Source of the DNA: Hydrogenophaga sp.
GTDB lineage: Bacteria; Pseudomonadota; Gammaproteobacteria; Burkholderiales; Burkholderiaceae_C
Direction of reading: 5' to 3'
Assembly (NCBI RefSeq): GCF_026125785.1
Contig: NZ_JAHCKL010000008.1
Span: forward strand, 1-64,000
DNA: 64,000 nt
Part shown: one piece after another, positions 1 to 7,822 of the stretch
Numbering within the stretch: the first letter of the stretch is position 1
Layout: each line of letters starts with the position of its first letter
Notes under the pieces: generated by a model
Database searches by the model: none
What the model was told of the DNA's origin: nothing
The model's input: only the letters and a program-made list of their open reading frames with translations
Made by a program: the position numbers and the translations under genes

Positions 1-120
1 CTGATGGATTCGATGGCCCAGAAGGCAAAGGCCTCCAAGGCGCTCGCCTTGGAGGCCCATGAGTTGCGCCGTGCGGCTTGGGCCGCGTTCGAGGCGGCTC
101 TGTTCGAGCCTAGTGCCTGA
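1..120 (+). CDS. C-terminal end of an unidentified protein (partial, start outside window)
   Basis: An open frame enters from the left edge and stops at TGA 118-120, giving 39 residues. The end is Ala/Glu-rich and helical, with a ...RRAAWAAFEAALFEP... tail. Similar tails occur on restriction-modification specificity or methylase subunits, but 39 residues are too few to assign a family. The gene faces the integrase and probably belongs to the integrated element whose right edge lies near 1218. Confidence 0.45.
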   Translation: MMDSMAQKAKASKALALEAHELRRAAWAAFEAALFEPSA

Positions 121-127
121 AGTCGAC

Positions 128-1069
128 TTACAGAGATGTCTCGTTGGTCTGGGTTGTGCCTGACAGGCGAAGCCGGTCGAGATGATCGGCCCAGTCCTGC
201 AGCATCTGGCGGCGCTCGTCCAGATATTCGTGGCGGTTGTAGGTAGCGCGAGACTTGTTGCCGTGTACGTGGGCCAGACAGCGTTCGATCACGTCTGGGT
301 TGGCCTGGAGCTGGTTGAAGTGCGTACTGAACGTGGACCGATGGCCGTGAGGCGTGCCCTTGCTTTGAAACCCCAAGCGGCCCATCAGTGCGTTCAAGGA
401 GCCGCGAGCCATTGGGCGCTGTGCGCTGCGCCTGTTTGGGAAGACGAAAGGGGAGGTCCCCGCAGCCATGGCCTTCCATGAGGTAAGCAGTGCGATAGCT
501 TGGCGCGACAGGGGGACGCAATGGGGGAGGCGCTCCTTCATTCGTTCCTTGGGAACCTCCCACTTGGCCTCATCAAAGTCGAATTCACTCCAACAGGCGC
601 CGGTCACCTCTCCTCTTCTACCGGCGGTGAGGATGAGAAGTGTCATCGCCACCTTGGCGTGCTGTTGCATCTCGCGTCTGCGCTGACTGGCGGTGGGGGC
701 GCTAATGCCCTTTTCGGTGACCTCCATCCAGCGCTCGAACGCGACATGGAAGGAGCTCTCCTTCTTGAGCTTCTCGGCCAGGATGTTGGCCTCCCGCATA
801 CGCTGCCGTTCTGCATTCGGGTTCTTGCCCGCTTTGACCAATTTCCGCGCGGCATCACGGAGGGCGCGTGCCTCCTTGAGCGGAAGTGAATCCTTGTCGT
901 ACACGCCGATGGAGTGCGTGTTCTCCTTGCCGCTCAGTTTGAAGCGGTACTGCCAGAGCTTTTCTCCGGAGGGCCGAACAACGAGGTGAAGGCCACCTCC
1001 GTCACGGAGCTTGGCGCCCGGCTTGGCATTTTTGATTTTTACGTCGGTGAGCAGGTTCTCTTTTCCCAT
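128..1069 (-). CDS. P4-type tyrosine integrase, internally deleted
   Basis: 313 residues. The N-terminal DUF4102 arm-binding domain (about 1-90, with LTDVKIKNAKPG and DGGGLHL) is complete. The catalytic domain keeps Arg in AGRRGEV, HGHR, the LAHVHG His and the YNR tyrosine. Family members are usually 390-430 residues. Here the sequence passes from the start of the core-binding domain (about residue 137, REMQQH) directly to the helix that carries the first catalytic Arg, so about 100 residues are missing in frame. All catalytic residues remain, but the clamp that holds the core site is largely gone, so independent recombination is doubtful. The start codon lies about 150 bp from the host junction, a typical layout for this family. 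Probably the relic integrase of the element entering from the left. Confidence 0.85.
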   Translation of the reverse strand: MGKENLLTDVKIKNAKPGAKLRDGGGLHLVVRPSGEKLWQYRFKLSGKENTHSIGVYDKDSLPLKEARALRDAARKLVKAGKNPNAERQRMREANILAEKLKKESSFHVAFERWMEVTEKGISAPTASQRRREMQQHAKVAMTLLILTAGRRGEVTGACWSEFDFDEAKWEVPKERMKERLPHCVPLSRQAIALLTSWKAMAAGTSPFVFPNRRSAQRPMARGSLNALMGRLGFQSKGTPHGHRSTFSTHFNQLQANPDVIERCLAHVHGNKSRATYNRHEYLDERRQMLQDWADHLDRLRLSGTTQTNETSL

Positions 1070-1217
1070 GCCACCTATGTTACCCGCTGAGTTACCCGCC
1101 TATGTGCTCCGCTGTAGCTGATTTTTGTTGGATCACGCTAGACGTCGTTCTTGTCTAACTTATTGAATTTAATTGAGTTTTTTCGAGATTTTGTACGTGA
1201 CTGGTCGTGGATGGATG
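1070..1217. other. Integrase leader and element edge with direct repeats
   Basis: This non-coding strip between the integrase start and the host junction is AT-rich compared with its flanks. It holds two exact copies of GTTACCCGC at 1079-1087 and 1091-1099, 12 bp apart, just upstream of the integrase start. They could be arm-type integrase sites or operator half-sites. It should also contain the integrase promoter. No gene is seen. Confidence 0.4.
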
Positions 1218-1228
1218 TCAATTGACAT
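1215..1228. other. Palindrome at the element/host junction (candidate attachment core)
   Basis: ATGTCAATTGACAT is a perfect 14-bp palindrome lying exactly where the xth reading frame is lost. Inverted-repeat symmetry at the crossover point is usual for tyrosine recombinase core sites. That it is the attachment core is inference from its position. Confidence 0.4.
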
Positions 1229-1247
1229 TCCAGGTGGCGAGCTTCAT
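1218..1247 (-). pseudogene. xthA: 5' remnant of exodeoxyribonuclease III, cut by the integrated element
   Basis: The frame starts at an ATG that shares four bases with the stop of the upstream dehydrogenase gene and reads MKLATWNVN before a stop. MKLATWNVN is the canonical beginning of exonuclease III (AP endonuclease, base excision repair), whose Asn of the WNVN motif is an active-site residue. In intact proteins a serine and about 250 more residues follow. Here the sequence changes to unrelated AT-rich DNA at about 1219, next to an integrase. The inferred history is integration into the 5' end of xth. The rest of the gene, or a re-formed copy, should lie left of the window. Confidence 0.75.
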
Positions 1248-2425
1248 GGCAGGGTTTCCAGAAAGGCGATCATCTGTTGTACGTTCTCGATGGGCCTGGG
1301 GTTGGTGGCGGTCCAGCGGTCTTGCATGACGCCTTCGGCCAGGCGAGGGATGTCCCGCCGATCGAAGCCCACCTCGGCCAGTGAGCGCGGCATGCCCAGG
1401 CTGCGGATCAGCCGGTCCAGCAGCGCGCTCGCGGGGGCGTGGGCGTCGCCCAGCGATGCGCTGATGCGCAACTGGCGTTCGCCGTTGAAGCCCTGGTTGA
1501 AGGCCAGCGAGGAAGGGGCAACCACACAGGAGGTGTGTCCGTGCGAGACCCCGAAGCTGCCGCCCAGCACGTGGCCGGTGGCGTGGCTGATGCCCATGGG
1601 GATGCCGGCGGCCAGCGGCGTCATGGATTGCCAGGTGGCGGTCATGCAACGCCCGCGTGCGGCCAGATCGTGCGGTTGTACGTGGCTGCGCGGCAGGGCC
1701 TCGACCAGTGTGCGCAGCGCACTTTCGGCGAGCGCATCGCCGTAGGCGTTGGAGCGCAGCGAACCCAGGGTCTCGACCGCGTGGTCGATGGCACGCACGC
1801 CAGTGGAGATCCACAGCCAATGCGGCGTGTGCAGGGTGATGGCGGGATCTAGGATGATCGCGCGCGGCACCATCCGCCGGTGGCCGAAACTCTGCTTGCG
1901 GCATTCGCGTTCGTTGGTGATGCCGCCGGTCTCGTAGAACTCGGCGCCCGACAGTGTGGTGGGCACGGCGATGACCGGCACATCCGGCCCTTCAAAGGCC
2001 GGTGGCAGGCGCTGTCCTTGCGGATCGACCTGCACACGGTAGGCATCCATGCCTTCGTGCGTGGTCAAGCCATGCTTCAGGCACAGTGCGACCACTTTGG
2101 TGGTGTCGATGATGGAGCCGCCACCGATGGCCACCAGCGCATCCGCACCCGCAGCGCGGGCCTGGGCGGCAACGGCCAGGACGGCCGCGCGCGAGCTGTG
2201 CGGCGGCACTTCGTGGAAGGTGCCCACATGGCGCTCACCCAGCGCCTGCTGCAAGGCTGCGACCGCGGGCGTGGCCGTGGCCAGTGTGCGGCTGCAGACG
2301 ATGAAGGCGCGGCGCCGTCCGGTGCTCTCGAGTTCGTGGGTCAGTGCCGTTGCGACCGGTTCGCCCACATAGATGCGTTCGGTGGCGGATTGCGCATGGA
2401 CCGCGCGGCCAGGCTCCAGGCTCAT
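1244..2425 (-). CDS. Iron-type (group III) alcohol dehydrogenase, maleylacetate-reductase-like
   Basis: 393 residues counted from the ATG that overlaps the folA stop by four bases; the frame stays open upstream, but only inside folA. The Rossmann-type N-terminal half has GGGSIIDTTK (101-110) for NAD(P)H binding. The helical C-terminal half has the family histidines H215, H281, H285 and H295. At the position of the usual first metal ligand (Asp in G-x-D-A-x-x-H) there is Arg211, as in relatives such as maleylacetate reductase that also lack that Asp, so a metal-independent reductase is possible. The substrate cannot be read from sequence. It is translationally coupled to folA upstream and to the xth remnant downstream. 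Confidence 0.85.
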   Translation of the reverse strand: MSLEPGRAVHAQSATERIYVGEPVATALTHELESTGRRRAFIVCSRTLATATPAVAALQQALGERHVGTFHEVPPHSSRAAVLAVAAQARAAGADALVAIGGGSIIDTTKVVALCLKHGLTTHEGMDAYRVQVDPQGQRLPPAFEGPDVPVIAVPTTLSGAEFYETGGITNERECRKQSFGHRRMVPRAIILDPAITLHTPHWLWISTGVRAIDHAVETLGSLRSNAYGDALAESALRTLVEALPRSHVQPHDLAARGRCMTATWQSMTPLAAGIPMGISHATGHVLGGSFGVSHGHTSCVVAPSSLAFNQGFNGERQLRISASLGDAHAPASALLDRLIRSLGMPRSLAEVGFDRRDIPRLAEGVMQDRWTATNPRPIENVQQMIAFLETLP

Positions 2426-2922
2426 GGAGGCGTGCGGGTGTAGGTGACGAAGGCGAACGGCAGGCCCGCAGCGGACGTGTGGGTTTCGCGCGCGGTTTCT
2501 TGCCATTCGGGCCCGAGTTCCGGCGCATGCGCATCCCCCTCGAAGTCCTGCGCGATCTCGGTCACTACCGCGCTGCTGGCCAGCGGTACCGCGGCCGCGT
2601 AGATCTGCGCACCACCGATCACCCAGGCATCGGCACCGGCCGGGCAGTGCGCCAGTGCCTGCTCCAGCGAACCCGCGCGCAGTGCTCCCTGGGCCTGCCA
2701 TTGCGGGTCGCGGGTGACCACGATGTTGAGGCGCCCGGGCAGCGGGCGAAATCGCGGCGGCAGCGAGTCCCAGGTCTTGCGGCCCATGATGACCGGGCTG
2801 CCCAGCGTGGTGCGCTTGAAGTGGGCCAGGTCCTCAGGCAGGTGCCAGGGCAGTTGGTTGTCGCGCCCGATCACGCCATTGGCTGCGCGCGCGTAGATGA
2901 GGTGCAGGCGCGGCCCACTCAC
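2422..2922 (-). CDS. folA: Dihydrofolate reductase
   Basis: 166 residues from a GTG start whose GTGA overlaps the thyA stop. It reduces dihydrofolate to tetrahydrofolate with NADPH and so regenerates the folate oxidised by ThyA next door. Visible family signatures are the N-terminal [20 protein letters not shown] (Trp and the catalytic acidic residue after LP), the [12 protein letters not shown] cofactor loop, and [12 protein letters not shown]. The length is normal for bacterial FolA. A longer open frame upstream lies inside thyA and is not used, because homology begins two residues after this GTG. Confidence 0.95.
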   Translation of the reverse strand: MSGPRLHLIYARAANGVIGRDNQLPWHLPEDLAHFKRTTLGSPVIMGRKTWDSLPPRFRPLPGRLNIVVTRDPQWQAQGALRAGSLEQALAHCPAGADAWVIGGAQIYAAAVPLASSAVVTEIAQDFEGDAHAPELGPEWQETARETHTSAAGLPFAFVTYTRTPP

Positions 2923-3740
2923 ACGGCCACCGGTGCCTTGATCGCTGGGTGATGCTGGTAGTCCAGGATCTCGAAGTCGTCGAGCCCGTAGTCGAAGATC
3001 GACGGCGGTCGGCGCTTGATGCGCAGCGTGGGGTAGGGGTGTGGCGCGCGCGAGAGCTGCAGCGCCACCTGCTCCTGGTGGTTGCTGTAGATGTGGCAGT
3101 CGCCGCCGGTCCATATGAACTCACCGACCTGCAGATCGCACTGTTGCGCGAGCATGTGGGTCAGCAGCGCATAGCTGGCGATGTTGAAGGGCACGCCCAG
3201 AAAGATGTCGGCGCTGCGCTGGTAGAGCTGGCAACTGAGCTTGCCTTCGGCGACATAGAACTGGAAGAAGGCGTGACAGGGCATCAGCGCCATCTTGTTC
3301 AGGTCGGCCACGTTCCAGGCGCTCACGATGATGCGTCGCGAATCCGGGTTGGTCTTGAGCTGGCGGACAACCTCGGCGATCTGGTCGATGTGGCCGCCTT
3401 CCGGCGTAGGCCAGCTGCGCCACTGCACGCCGTACACCGGGCCGAGATCGCCGTCCTCTCGCGCCCACTCGTCCCAGATGGTGCAGCCGCGTTCCTGCAG
3501 CCACTTCACATTGGAGTCACCACGCAGGAACCAGAGCAGTTCCACGATGATGGCCTTGGTGAACACCTTCTTGGTGGTCACCAGCGGGAAGCCCTCGTTG
3601 AGGTCGAAGCGCATCTGGTGGCCGAACACGCTGGTGGTGCCGGTGCCGGTGCGGTCGGTTTTTTCCACCCCGTGCGTGAACACGTGGCGCATGAAGTCTT
3701 CGTACTGGGAGCGGATGGTGCGCTGTTGCGGCTGGCTCAT
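2919..3740 (-). CDS. thyA: Thymidylate synthase
   Basis: 273 residues (E. coli ThyA has 264). It methylates dUMP to dTMP using methylene-tetrahydrofolate, in the cytoplasm. Visible signatures: [16 protein letters not shown] near the N-terminus (phosphate-binding Arg), the [11 protein letters not shown] stretch, the nucleophile Cys in [29 protein letters not shown], and the C-terminal IKAPVAV, whose final Val closes the active site. It overlaps the transglycosylase gene upstream and folA downstream by four bases each. Confidence 0.97.
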   Translation of the reverse strand: MSQPQQRTIRSQYEDFMRHVFTHGVEKTDRTGTGTTSVFGHQMRFDLNEGFPLVTTKKVFTKAIIVELLWFLRGDSNVKWLQERGCTIWDEWAREDGDLGPVYGVQWRSWPTPEGGHIDQIAEVVRQLKTNPDSRRIIVSAWNVADLNKMALMPCHAFFQFYVAEGKLSCQLYQRSADIFLGVPFNIASYALLTHMLAQQCDLQVGEFIWTGGDCHIYSNHQEQVALQLSRAPHPYPTLRIKRRPPSIFDYGLDDFEILDYQHHPAIKAPVAV

Positions 3741-4678
3741 GGGCGTTGGCTGGTCTGGGTGCCGTTGATCACGGGCGAGGGCGGCGTGATGCGTTCGTCG
3801 AAAGGGTGTTGCTGCAGGGCAAAAATCTCCCTGATGCGCCGAATGTACCCCTGTGTTTCAGGAAAGGGCGGCACGCCACGGTAGCGCTCCACCGTGCCTT
3901 CGCCTGCATTGTAGGCCGCCAGTACCAGCGGCACATTGCCCTGAAAGTAGGCCAGCAGCCACTGCAGGTAGGAGAGGCCGCCGCGGATGTTCTGCTCCGC
4001 ATCGAAAGGCTTGTTCACCCGGAAGCGCGCTGCGGTCTCCGGGATGAGCTGCATCAGACCCTGCGCGTTCTTGTCGGAGAGCGCGTGGACGTCGAAGTTG
4101 GACTCTGCGCGGATCACGGCGAACGCCAGCCCCGGCTGGATGCCGAACTGCGGCGCGAGCTTGTAGACGATCTTCATGATGCGCTGGCGCTCGGGCGTGT
4201 TCACCAGCTCGCGGTAGCGGGTGGTGATGGCCTCCATGTCGGCCGCCTGCTGCGCGGCCTGCCGCTCCTGCTCCACTTTCTGCTGTTCCACCCGCTCGGC
4301 CTGAAGAACGCATTCGGGTTTGTCGGCGGGCGTCCCGAGGCGCTGGAACATGGCTTCGGCATGCGTGTCGCCCAGCAGGGCGGCGCGTGCGAACCAGTGG
4401 GCGGCATAGCCATCGTTGCGCTGCGTGCCACGGCCATTGGCGTAGAGCCAGCCCAGGTTGTAGGCGGCGACCGCATCGCCAGCCAGCGCGGCCTGGCAGT
4501 ACAGCCGGATGGCGGCGTCCACGTCGCGCTTGACACCCTCGCCGTGTTCCAGCGCCTGGGCCTGCTCGCGCCAGGTCTGGCGCTGGGCGGCGTCCACCGC
4601 CGCCTGCGCCGTGCCGTTGCAGAACAGGGCAAGCGCCAGCAGCCAGCCGGTCGTGGAAATGCGTGCGAGCAGTGTCAT
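3737..4678 (-). CDS. Lytic transglycosylase with Sel1-like repeats
   Basis: 313 residues. An N-terminal hydrophobic segment (about 9-27, ending AQA) is a signal peptide. Two Sel1-like repeats (about 55-115, [14 protein letters not shown]...) come next, then a charged Gln/Glu-rich linker (125-155) likely to form a coiled coil, then an SLT domain (about 175-290) with catalytic Glu192 in RAESNF, the [10 protein letters not shown] motif and [13 protein letters not shown]. It should cleave peptidoglycan in the periplasm to 1,6-anhydro-muramyl products. Sel1 repeats usually mediate protein contacts. It sits in the coupled chain ahead of thyA, with which it has no obvious functional tie. Confidence 0.9.
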   Translation of the reverse strand: MTLLARISTTGWLLALALFCNGTAQAAVDAAQRQTWREQAQALEHGEGVKRDVDAAIRLYCQAALAGDAVAAYNLGWLYANGRGTQRNDGYAAHWFARAALLGDTHAEAMFQRLGTPADKPECVLQAERVEQQKVEQERQAAQQAADMEAITTRYRELVNTPERQRIMKIVYKLAPQFGIQPGLAFAVIRAESNFDVHALSDKNAQGLMQLIPETAARFRVNKPFDAEQNIRGGLSYLQWLLAYFQGNVPLVLAAYNAGEGTVERYRGVPPFPETQGYIRRIREIFALQQHPFDERITPPSPVINGTQTSQRP

Positions 4679-6117
4679 GGCGTGTGGAGAACGCGTCCGG
4701 GGTTCATCACCTGGTCAGGGTCCAGCGCCTGCTTGATGGCGCGCATCAGCGCCAGGGCGACCGGGTCCTTGTAGTGCGGCAGGTGGGCGGCCTTGAGGCT
4801 GCCCACACCGTGCTCGGCGCTGATCGAACCATGGTAGCGCGCCACCGCGTCGAAAACCAGACCGTTCACCCGGCTCTCCTGCTCCAGCAGGAATTTTTTG
4901 GCATCTCCGCCTTCGGGAGCCTGCACGTTGTAGTGCAGGTTGCCGTCGCCGAGGTGGCCAAAATTCACCAGCCGCACGCCCGGCACTTCGCGCTCCAGCA
5001 GGGCGTCCGTCTCGGCGCAGAAGGCCGGGATCGTGGAGACCGGGATGCTGATGTCGTGCTTGATGTTCAGGCCTTCCTCGGCCTGGGCCAGCGGAATGCT
5101 CTCGCGCACATGCCAGAGCCCGCGTGCCTGCGCCAGGCTCTCGGCCACCACCGCGTCGCTCACCAGGCCCTGGGCAAAGGCGGTCTCCAGCAGGCGCTCG
5201 AACTGATCGCGCGCGTGCGTTTCGGACTCGCTGTCGCTGTTCTCCAGCAGGACGCAGTACGGGCTTTCCCGCCACAGCGGCGTGCGCAGTTGGGGGAAAT
5301 GCTTGTCCACCAGGCTGAGCGCGAACTGGCCCATGACCTCGAAGCCGGTGAGGCCCGCGCCCAACTGCCGGTGCGCCAGTCCCAGCAGATCCACTGCCGC
5401 CTGCAGGCCGGGCACGGCGGCCCAGGCGGTAAGCTGTGCGGCCGGCAGCGGGTACAGCTTGAGCGTGGCGGCGGTGATCACGCCCAGCGTGCCTTCGCTG
5501 CCAATGAACAGGTCGCGCAGGTCGTAGCCGGTGTTGTCCTTGCGCAGGCCGCTCAGGCCGTGCCAGACCTCGCCCTGCGCGGTCACCACCTCCAGGCCCA
5601 GGCAGAGTTCACGTGCGTTGCCATAGCGCACCACCTGCGTGCCGCCGGCATTGGTGGCAAGGTTGCCGCCGATGGTGCAACTGCCCTCGGCCGCCAGGCT
5701 CAGGGGCAGCAGGAAGCCTGCCTGTTCGGCCGCGTCCTGCAGGTTCTGCAACACGCAGCCGGCCTCCACCGTCATGGTCAGGTTGGCCGCGTCGATGCCA
5801 CGCACCGCGTTCATGCGGGTCAGGCTCAACACGACCTGCGTGCCGCTGTCGTCGGGTACCGAGCCAACCACCAGGCCGGTGTTGCCGCCCTGCGGCACGA
5901 TGGACACGCCCGCTGCCGCGCAGGCCTTCACCACGGCGGCCACTTCGGCGGTACTGCCCGGGCGAGCCACCGCCAGCGCCCGGCCGCGCGCGCGTTTGCG
6001 CCAGTCCTGTTCCCAGGCGGCAAGGTCGGCGCCGGGGTCGTCGTGCGTGAGCACGTGGGCGTCCCCCAGGGCCGCGCGCAACGCAGCGAGCAGTTCGGCG
6101 TGTGGGGCGTGGCTCAT
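4675..6117 (-). CDS. FAD-linked oxidase (D-lactate/glycolate/2-hydroxyglutarate dehydrogenase family)
   Basis: 480 residues. The FAD-binding type 4 domain (about 40-220) has VPQGGNTGLVVGS and EGSCTIGGNLATNAGG. The C-terminal FAD-oxidase domain (220-480) ends with NFGHLGDGNLHYNV, SAEHGVGSLK and the family tail NPGRVL. Such enzymes oxidise D-2-hydroxy acids to keto acids and pass electrons to the quinone pool or a cytochrome. The particular substrate is not evident. The start is the ATG that overlaps the DUF2069 stop, and the next gene's start overlaps this stop. Confidence 0.88.
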   Translation of the reverse strand: MSHAPHAELLAALRAALGDAHVLTHDDPGADLAAWEQDWRKRARGRALAVARPGSTAEVAAVVKACAAAGVSIVPQGGNTGLVVGSVPDDSGTQVVLSLTRMNAVRGIDAANLTMTVEAGCVLQNLQDAAEQAGFLLPLSLAAEGSCTIGGNLATNAGGTQVVRYGNARELCLGLEVVTAQGEVWHGLSGLRKDNTGYDLRDLFIGSEGTLGVITAATLKLYPLPAAQLTAWAAVPGLQAAVDLLGLAHRQLGAGLTGFEVMGQFALSLVDKHFPQLRTPLWRESPYCVLLENSDSESETHARDQFERLLETAFAQGLVSDAVVAESLAQARGLWHVRESIPLAQAEEGLNIKHDISIPVSTIPAFCAETDALLEREVPGVRLVNFGHLGDGNLHYNVQAPEGGDAKKFLLEQESRVNGLVFDAVARYHGSISAEHGVGSLKAAHLPHYKDPVALALMRAIKQALDPDQVMNPGRVLHTP

Positions 6118-6542
6118 GGCTGGACAGCAGGCGGCAGGTTGGCGGCGGCGCGCAGGCGCATGCGCACATGCAGGGCGCAGGCCGTGAACAGCGCGATGCA
6201 CAGCAGCACCTGCAGGCTCGCCAGCAGCGTGGACATGCCGCTCTCACCGCTGGTGGCGCGCACCACGCCCTCGGCGAAATACAGCCAGACCAGCAGGCTC
6301 ACCCAGCGGTAGGTGTACATGCGGTTCTTCAGCAGGCCGGCCAGCGGCACGGTCAGTGGCAGCACCTTCAGCGCCCACCAGGAACCTCCCTCGCGCAGCG
6401 GTGCCAGCCAGAGTTCCCAGGCCAGGCCCAGCGCGATCAGGCCCAGCAGGCTGCCCACGGCCAGCCAGCGGGTGAAGCGCACGGCTGGCGATGCGGGGAC
6501 GGAGGCGGAGGGGAGGGCGGCGGCAGAGGACGGCTGAGACAT
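6114..6542 (-). CDS. DUF2069 family membrane protein
   Basis: 142 residues with four predicted membrane helices (about 25-42, 54-70, 80-98 and 105-124) and a Pro/Ala/Ser-rich N-terminal tail. The central KNRMYTYRWVSLLVWLYFAEG stretch is typical of DUF2069 proteins, whose function is unknown. It is the first gene of the coupled minus-strand chain. Its start codon is only 37 bp from the start of the divergent yihY-type gene, so the two promoters must overlap. Confidence 0.8.
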   Translation of the reverse strand: MSQPSSAAALPSASVPASPAVRFTRWLAVGSLLGLIALGLAWELWLAPLREGGSWWALKVLPLTVPLAGLLKNRMYTYRWVSLLVWLYFAEGVVRATSGESGMSTLLASLQVLLCIALFTACALHVRMRLRAAANLPPAVQP

Positions 6543-6579
6543 GGCAGGGGGCTCGCGGGGCAGGTGGCATGATACCGGG

Positions 6580-7809
6580 ATGACCCTGACCGAGCGCCTG
6601 CGGGCCATCGAGACCCTGGCGCGCGCGCTGTGGCGCGACGCGCTGAAATTTCCGTGGGCCAACACGGCCATCACGCTGCGCGAACGCTTCCGGGAAGACC
6701 GCCTGGGCATCACCGCCAGCAGCCTGACCTTTACCACCACCATCTCGCTGGTGCCCCTGTTCACGGTGGCACTGGCCGTCTTCAGCGCCTTCCCCATGTT
6801 CGAGCGCCTGCAGATCACGCTGCAGCGCTGGCTGGTGCAGAGCCTGGTGCCGCCGGACATCGCCAAGCAGGTGCTCATCTACCTCAACCAGTTCGCTGGC
6901 AAGGCCGGGCAGATGGGCTGGGCCGGCGCCCTGGTGCTGCTGGTGACCGCGCTCGCGCTCATTCTTACCATCGACCGCAAGCTCAACGACATCTGGCGCG
7001 TGCGCCAGGCCCGGCCGCTGACGCAGCGCATCCTCGTGTACTGGGCCGTGCTCACGCTGGGCCCGCTGCTGCTGGCGGGCAGCCTGACCGTGACCTCGGT
7101 GGTGGTCAGCGCCTCGCGCGGCGTGATCGCCTCGCTGCCCGGCGGGGTGCGGCTGCTGCTCGAATCCCTGCAGTTCCTGCTGCTGGTGGGTGGCATCGCC
7201 GCGCTCTACCGGTATGTGCCCAACACGCGCGTGCGCTGGAGCCATGCGTTGCTGGGGGCGCTGTTCGTGGCCACTGCGCTGGAGGTGGCCAAGAAGGTGC
7301 TGGCGTTCTACCTGGCCCAGGTGCCCACGTATTCGGTGGTCTACGGCACCTTCGCCACCGTGCCCATCCTGCTGGTGTGGATCTACGTGGCCTGGGTGAT
7401 CGTGCTGCTCGGCGCCGTGGTCGCGGCCTACCTGCCCAGCCTGCTCTCCGGCATTGCGCGCCGCGGCGACACGCCGGGCTGGAACTTCCAGCTTGCGCTG
7501 GAACTGCTGGCGCAGCTCAAGGCCGCGCGCGACACCGACTTCAAAGGCCTGAGCCTGCAAGGCCTGGCCCAGGTGCTGCGGGTCGATCCGCTGCAACTGG
7601 AGGAACCGGTGGCGGCCCTGGTGGCGCTGGACTGGCTGGGGCGGCTGGATGAGGACGTCGAACGCTACGTGCTGCTGGTGGACCCCTCGGTCACGCCGGT
7701 GGCCCCGCTGGTGGAGCGCCTGCTCCTCGCCCAGCAGCCCCATACCGAACGCTTCTGGTTCGAGAGCCACTGGGGCCGGATGACTGTGGCGCAGGCCTTG
7801 GGAACCTGA
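6580..7809 (+). CDS. YihY/UPF0761 family inner-membrane protein
   Basis: 409 residues. The first 300 form the six-helix YihY domain (formerly RNase BN-like), with LTFTTTISLVPLFTVALAVFS, the YRYVPNTRVRWSHALLGA motif and YGTFATVPILLVWIYVAW. The C-terminal 110 residues form a winged-helix-like tail (LAQVLRVDPLQLEEPVAALVALDWLGRL) common in the longer beta-proteobacterial members. The older ribonuclease assignment for this family was withdrawn, and the role is unknown. The start is the ATG at 6580, where homology begins. An in-frame ATG 39 bp upstream lies over the divergent gene's start. Confidence 0.85.
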   Translation: MTLTERLRAIETLARALWRDALKFPWANTAITLRERFREDRLGITASSLTFTTTISLVPLFTVALAVFSAFPMFERLQITLQRWLVQSLVPPDIAKQVLIYLNQFAGKAGQMGWAGALVLLVTALALILTIDRKLNDIWRVRQARPLTQRILVYWAVLTLGPLLLAGSLTVTSVVVSASRGVIASLPGGVRLLLESLQFLLLVGGIAALYRYVPNTRVRWSHALLGALFVATALEVAKKVLAFYLAQVPTYSVVYGTFATVPILLVWIYVAWVIVLLGAVVAAYLPSLLSGIARRGDTPGWNFQLALELLAQLKAARDTDFKGLSLQGLAQVLRVDPLQLEEPVAALVALDWLGRLDEDVERYVLLVDPSVTPVAPLVERLLLAQQPHTERFWFESHWGRMTVAQALGT

Positions 7810-7822
7810 GGCGATCGGCCCC

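Noticed and set aside
4663-6312. 549-codon plus-strand frame opposite the FAD-linked oxidase
   Set aside because: Antisense shadow. The minus-strand protein has the complete oxidase motifs and couples to its neighbours by ATGA overlaps.
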